Below, in pieces: positions 62,501 to 64,000 of a stretch of 64,000 nucleotides of DNA; the first letter of the stretch is position 1; every line of letters begins with the position of its first letter. Below the pieces are notes generated by a model. That model was not told the origin of the DNA. It made no database searches and saw nothing but the letters and a program-made list of their open reading frames with translations. The position numbers were made by a program, and so were the translations under genes. This DNA is from Sparassis latifolia (taxonomy: Eukaryota > Basidiomycota > Agaricomycetes > Polyporales > Sparassidaceae). The stretch is from positions 868,001-932,000 of the forward strand of contig CM031563.1 of NCBI GenBank assembly GCA_018466975.1, given 5' to 3'.

Positions 62501-63319
62501 AGCTCTTGCCTGGTTACTCTGGCGAATGCGATCCTTGATTGGATCCGCCCAGCGTGGATCTGGAAGAAGCGGTCAAAACCGTGCAAACCAGTGTTGTAGA
62601 CGTATGAGTCTAACCTCCCAGTTTGCCTTGCCCTTCTGGACCCCATCTCATGAGAAGAGCTTCGGCCTGGTCGACATCAGAGGCATGAATTAAATGGCTA
62701 TGATAACGATAGCACTGAGTTCCTCTTGAACAGATGGATACGCTTCGCAGACATACACGAATCCGGTAGGCTTGGATACCATATCCTTGCTGATCCTCCG
62801 CCGGTTCAAATTCTTGGCGGGAGTTGCGACAGGGTTATTAGGATGAATCTGGAGAGGTTTCGCGGCAGGATTCACAGAGGGTGTGATATCTCCATATCGA
62901 GGCCCAGCTACAGGTTCAGGACTATCTCGCCAGAGGAGTCGAGAAGGATACGGAGCTGACGGTATCAATGACAGGAGATCATAGAAACCTTTGTGCAGTA
63001 AAGTTCCACCGCGCAGAATACGGGAAGTTGGTTGATCATCATAAGTGGCTGTATGTGGCACCAACGGAGGATCGGGAACCGTCATGTATGGAGTATTGCT
63101 GTAATGATATGAGCTGGGCAGACCAGGCGAGCCATCCCAGTAAGGTTGGAATTCGAGAAGAGGGGGCCTGGCGGTATTGGCAGCGCGCGACGTGGTGAGG
63201 CCGCCATGAAAGACATCCGCCGTGTGGCAAGGTGAGTCCGGTTCAGCAGCAGCGGACCGCGGAGATCCAGGAATGGCAAGTGCTGTCGAGAGACGCTCAA
63301 GAGACGCTGGCCGATGCAT
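59503..63319 (-). CDS. NDR/LATS-family (Cbk1/Cot1-like) Ser/Thr kinase with N-terminal CRIB motif
   Basis: AGC-group kinase of the NDR branch that controls polarity and hyphal growth. From the ATG at 63319 (MHRPASLERLSTALAIPGSP) a disordered region leads to SKPTGFVHLIHASD, a CRIB-like Cdc42/Rac-binding motif, spliced at 62698-62756. After a second intron (62560-62614) the frame runs without stops through DPRWADPIKDRIRQSNQARA and a Ser/Pro linker into the NDR N-terminal regulatory (Mob-binding) helix EKAVSAKIYFENLYFPLLRH. Kinase motifs: IGHGAFGVV, FAMKQ, FIHRDIKPDN, LSDFGLA, CGTNSYMSPEV, DWWSLGVIMFECLYG. The C-terminal hydrophobic motif is LAFAGFTHKSP with its Thr. It stops at TGA 59503-59505. 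An internal ATG at 62371 could start a CRIB-free form. Confidence 0.87.
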
Positions 63320-64000
63320 ATATATGATTGCCCTTGTCTCGTAGCACACGACGCACGTAGATCCACAATTGCTCTGAGTACTACCGTTTCTTACAGAGAC
63401 TAGCTTGCAATGAATATGATAGTCGAATGTTGTTGGATCGCGCACTCGAGTGACTCGACAGTAAGACTTTTCGAGTCTACTTCAAGGTACTCTCCAAAGT
63501 GGCAGTCACGCTCGACCCGATCCACCTCGTTCCCTTCTACATATTGAGGTATGTATGTACTTGGATTGTCGGATTGCTTCTGTTATGTACATGTCACTTC
63601 GTTGCCTATAATTCGGTCTCAGTGAATCTGATACAGTATCGATCGTTCACGTGTGGCACCGTGGTCCGACGCAACCAGATTAGGCAGGTCCTCGAAGTTC
63701 CACAGACTTCATCTCGGAGTGTTTCCGGCCGCGAACATAAGGGCAGCATCCGTCCCAATACTACTTACGCTAGAATGACGGATGACTCCGGAGAAAATAC
63801 CAAGCCAAGGGACTCTCGGCAGCAAGTGGACCGGGGAGCCAAACATGAGCGGGACGGCGTGTAGATGCACGAGGCTGGTGGACTGGGACTCGTGTGTACT
63901 TGCAGGACCGTAACATGTGCCATAAGACGCGGCGCCTTCACTTGCACCTCTTTTCGCTCTAGTGACATGTTCCCAGTTGCCAGCGATCGCCAGCATTCTC
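63320..64000. other. Right-edge promoter region, no firm gene
   Basis: Upstream of the kinase gene. Frames on both strands between 63500 and 64000 are open for 60-120 codons but show no recognisable family. A minus-strand gene could continue past the right edge (63709-63996 and 63765-63968 are open in two frames); with no landmark I leave it uncalled. Confidence 0.35.

Overview
The window is a gene-dense piece of a filamentous basidiomycete nuclear genome, most likely an Agaricomycete. The evidence is the many short introns (about 48-70 nt) with GT..AG ends and CTAAC/CTGAC-like branch sites, small intergenic gaps, single-copy eukaryotic housekeeping genes, a basidiomycete-type sesquiterpene synthase, a PL14 polysaccharide lyase and a GH18 chitinase. 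There are no rRNA genes, no tRNA genes that I can support and no CRISPR array. I found no intact transposon.

Layout. 1-5004 (-): N-terminal part of a TOM1/HUWE1-type HECT ubiquitin ligase that runs off the left edge, sharing a short divergent promoter with the coactivator SUB1/PC4 (5292-6005, +). 6127-8727 (-): ABC1/ADCK mitochondrial atypical kinase. 9033-11459 (-): Gyp5-type RabGAP. 12013-13916 (+): bleomycin hydrolase (LAP3/BLH1) carrying an in-frame TAG. 14410-15653 (-): sesquiterpene synthase. 15.7-20.2 kb: gene-poor stretch. 20263-21945 (+): disordered hypothetical protein. 22298-23876 (+): RNA polymerase II subunit RPB3 with a GW-rich tail. 24182-27661 (-): EF-hand MscS channel. 28151-29620 (-): TLG2 t-SNARE. 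30324-30809 (+): small Cys-rich protein. 31047-33076 (-): NAR1. 33.1-35.2 kb: AT-rich spacer ending in a ~120-bp tandem duplication. 35209-35814 (-): hypothetical. 36414-38568 (+): AVT-type vacuolar amino-acid transporter. 38777-40699 (-): phosphomevalonate kinase ERG8. 41002-42429 (-): ferrochelatase HEM15. 43353-44851 (+): PL14 lyase. 45742-47770 (-): membrane RING-H2 ligase. 48013-51063 (-): GTPBP1/2-type GTPase. 52162-54322 (+): nuclear-looking coiled-coil protein. 55844-57592 (+): membrane-anchored GH18 chitinase. 59503-63319 (-): NDR-family kinase whose reading frame also carries a CRIB motif.

The genes do not form one pathway or cluster; this is ordinary mixed chromosome content. The most unusual points are the apparent CRIB-NDR kinase fusion, the GW-repeat tail on RPB3, a TAG in place of a conserved Trp codon in the aminopeptidase, a long hairpin made of an inverted copy of exon sequence across the last 3' splice site of the GTPBP gene, and three very small exons (8, 9 and 12 nt) needed to restore conserved protein sequence. 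Gene models were spliced by eye, so outer starts and individual introns may be off by an exon.
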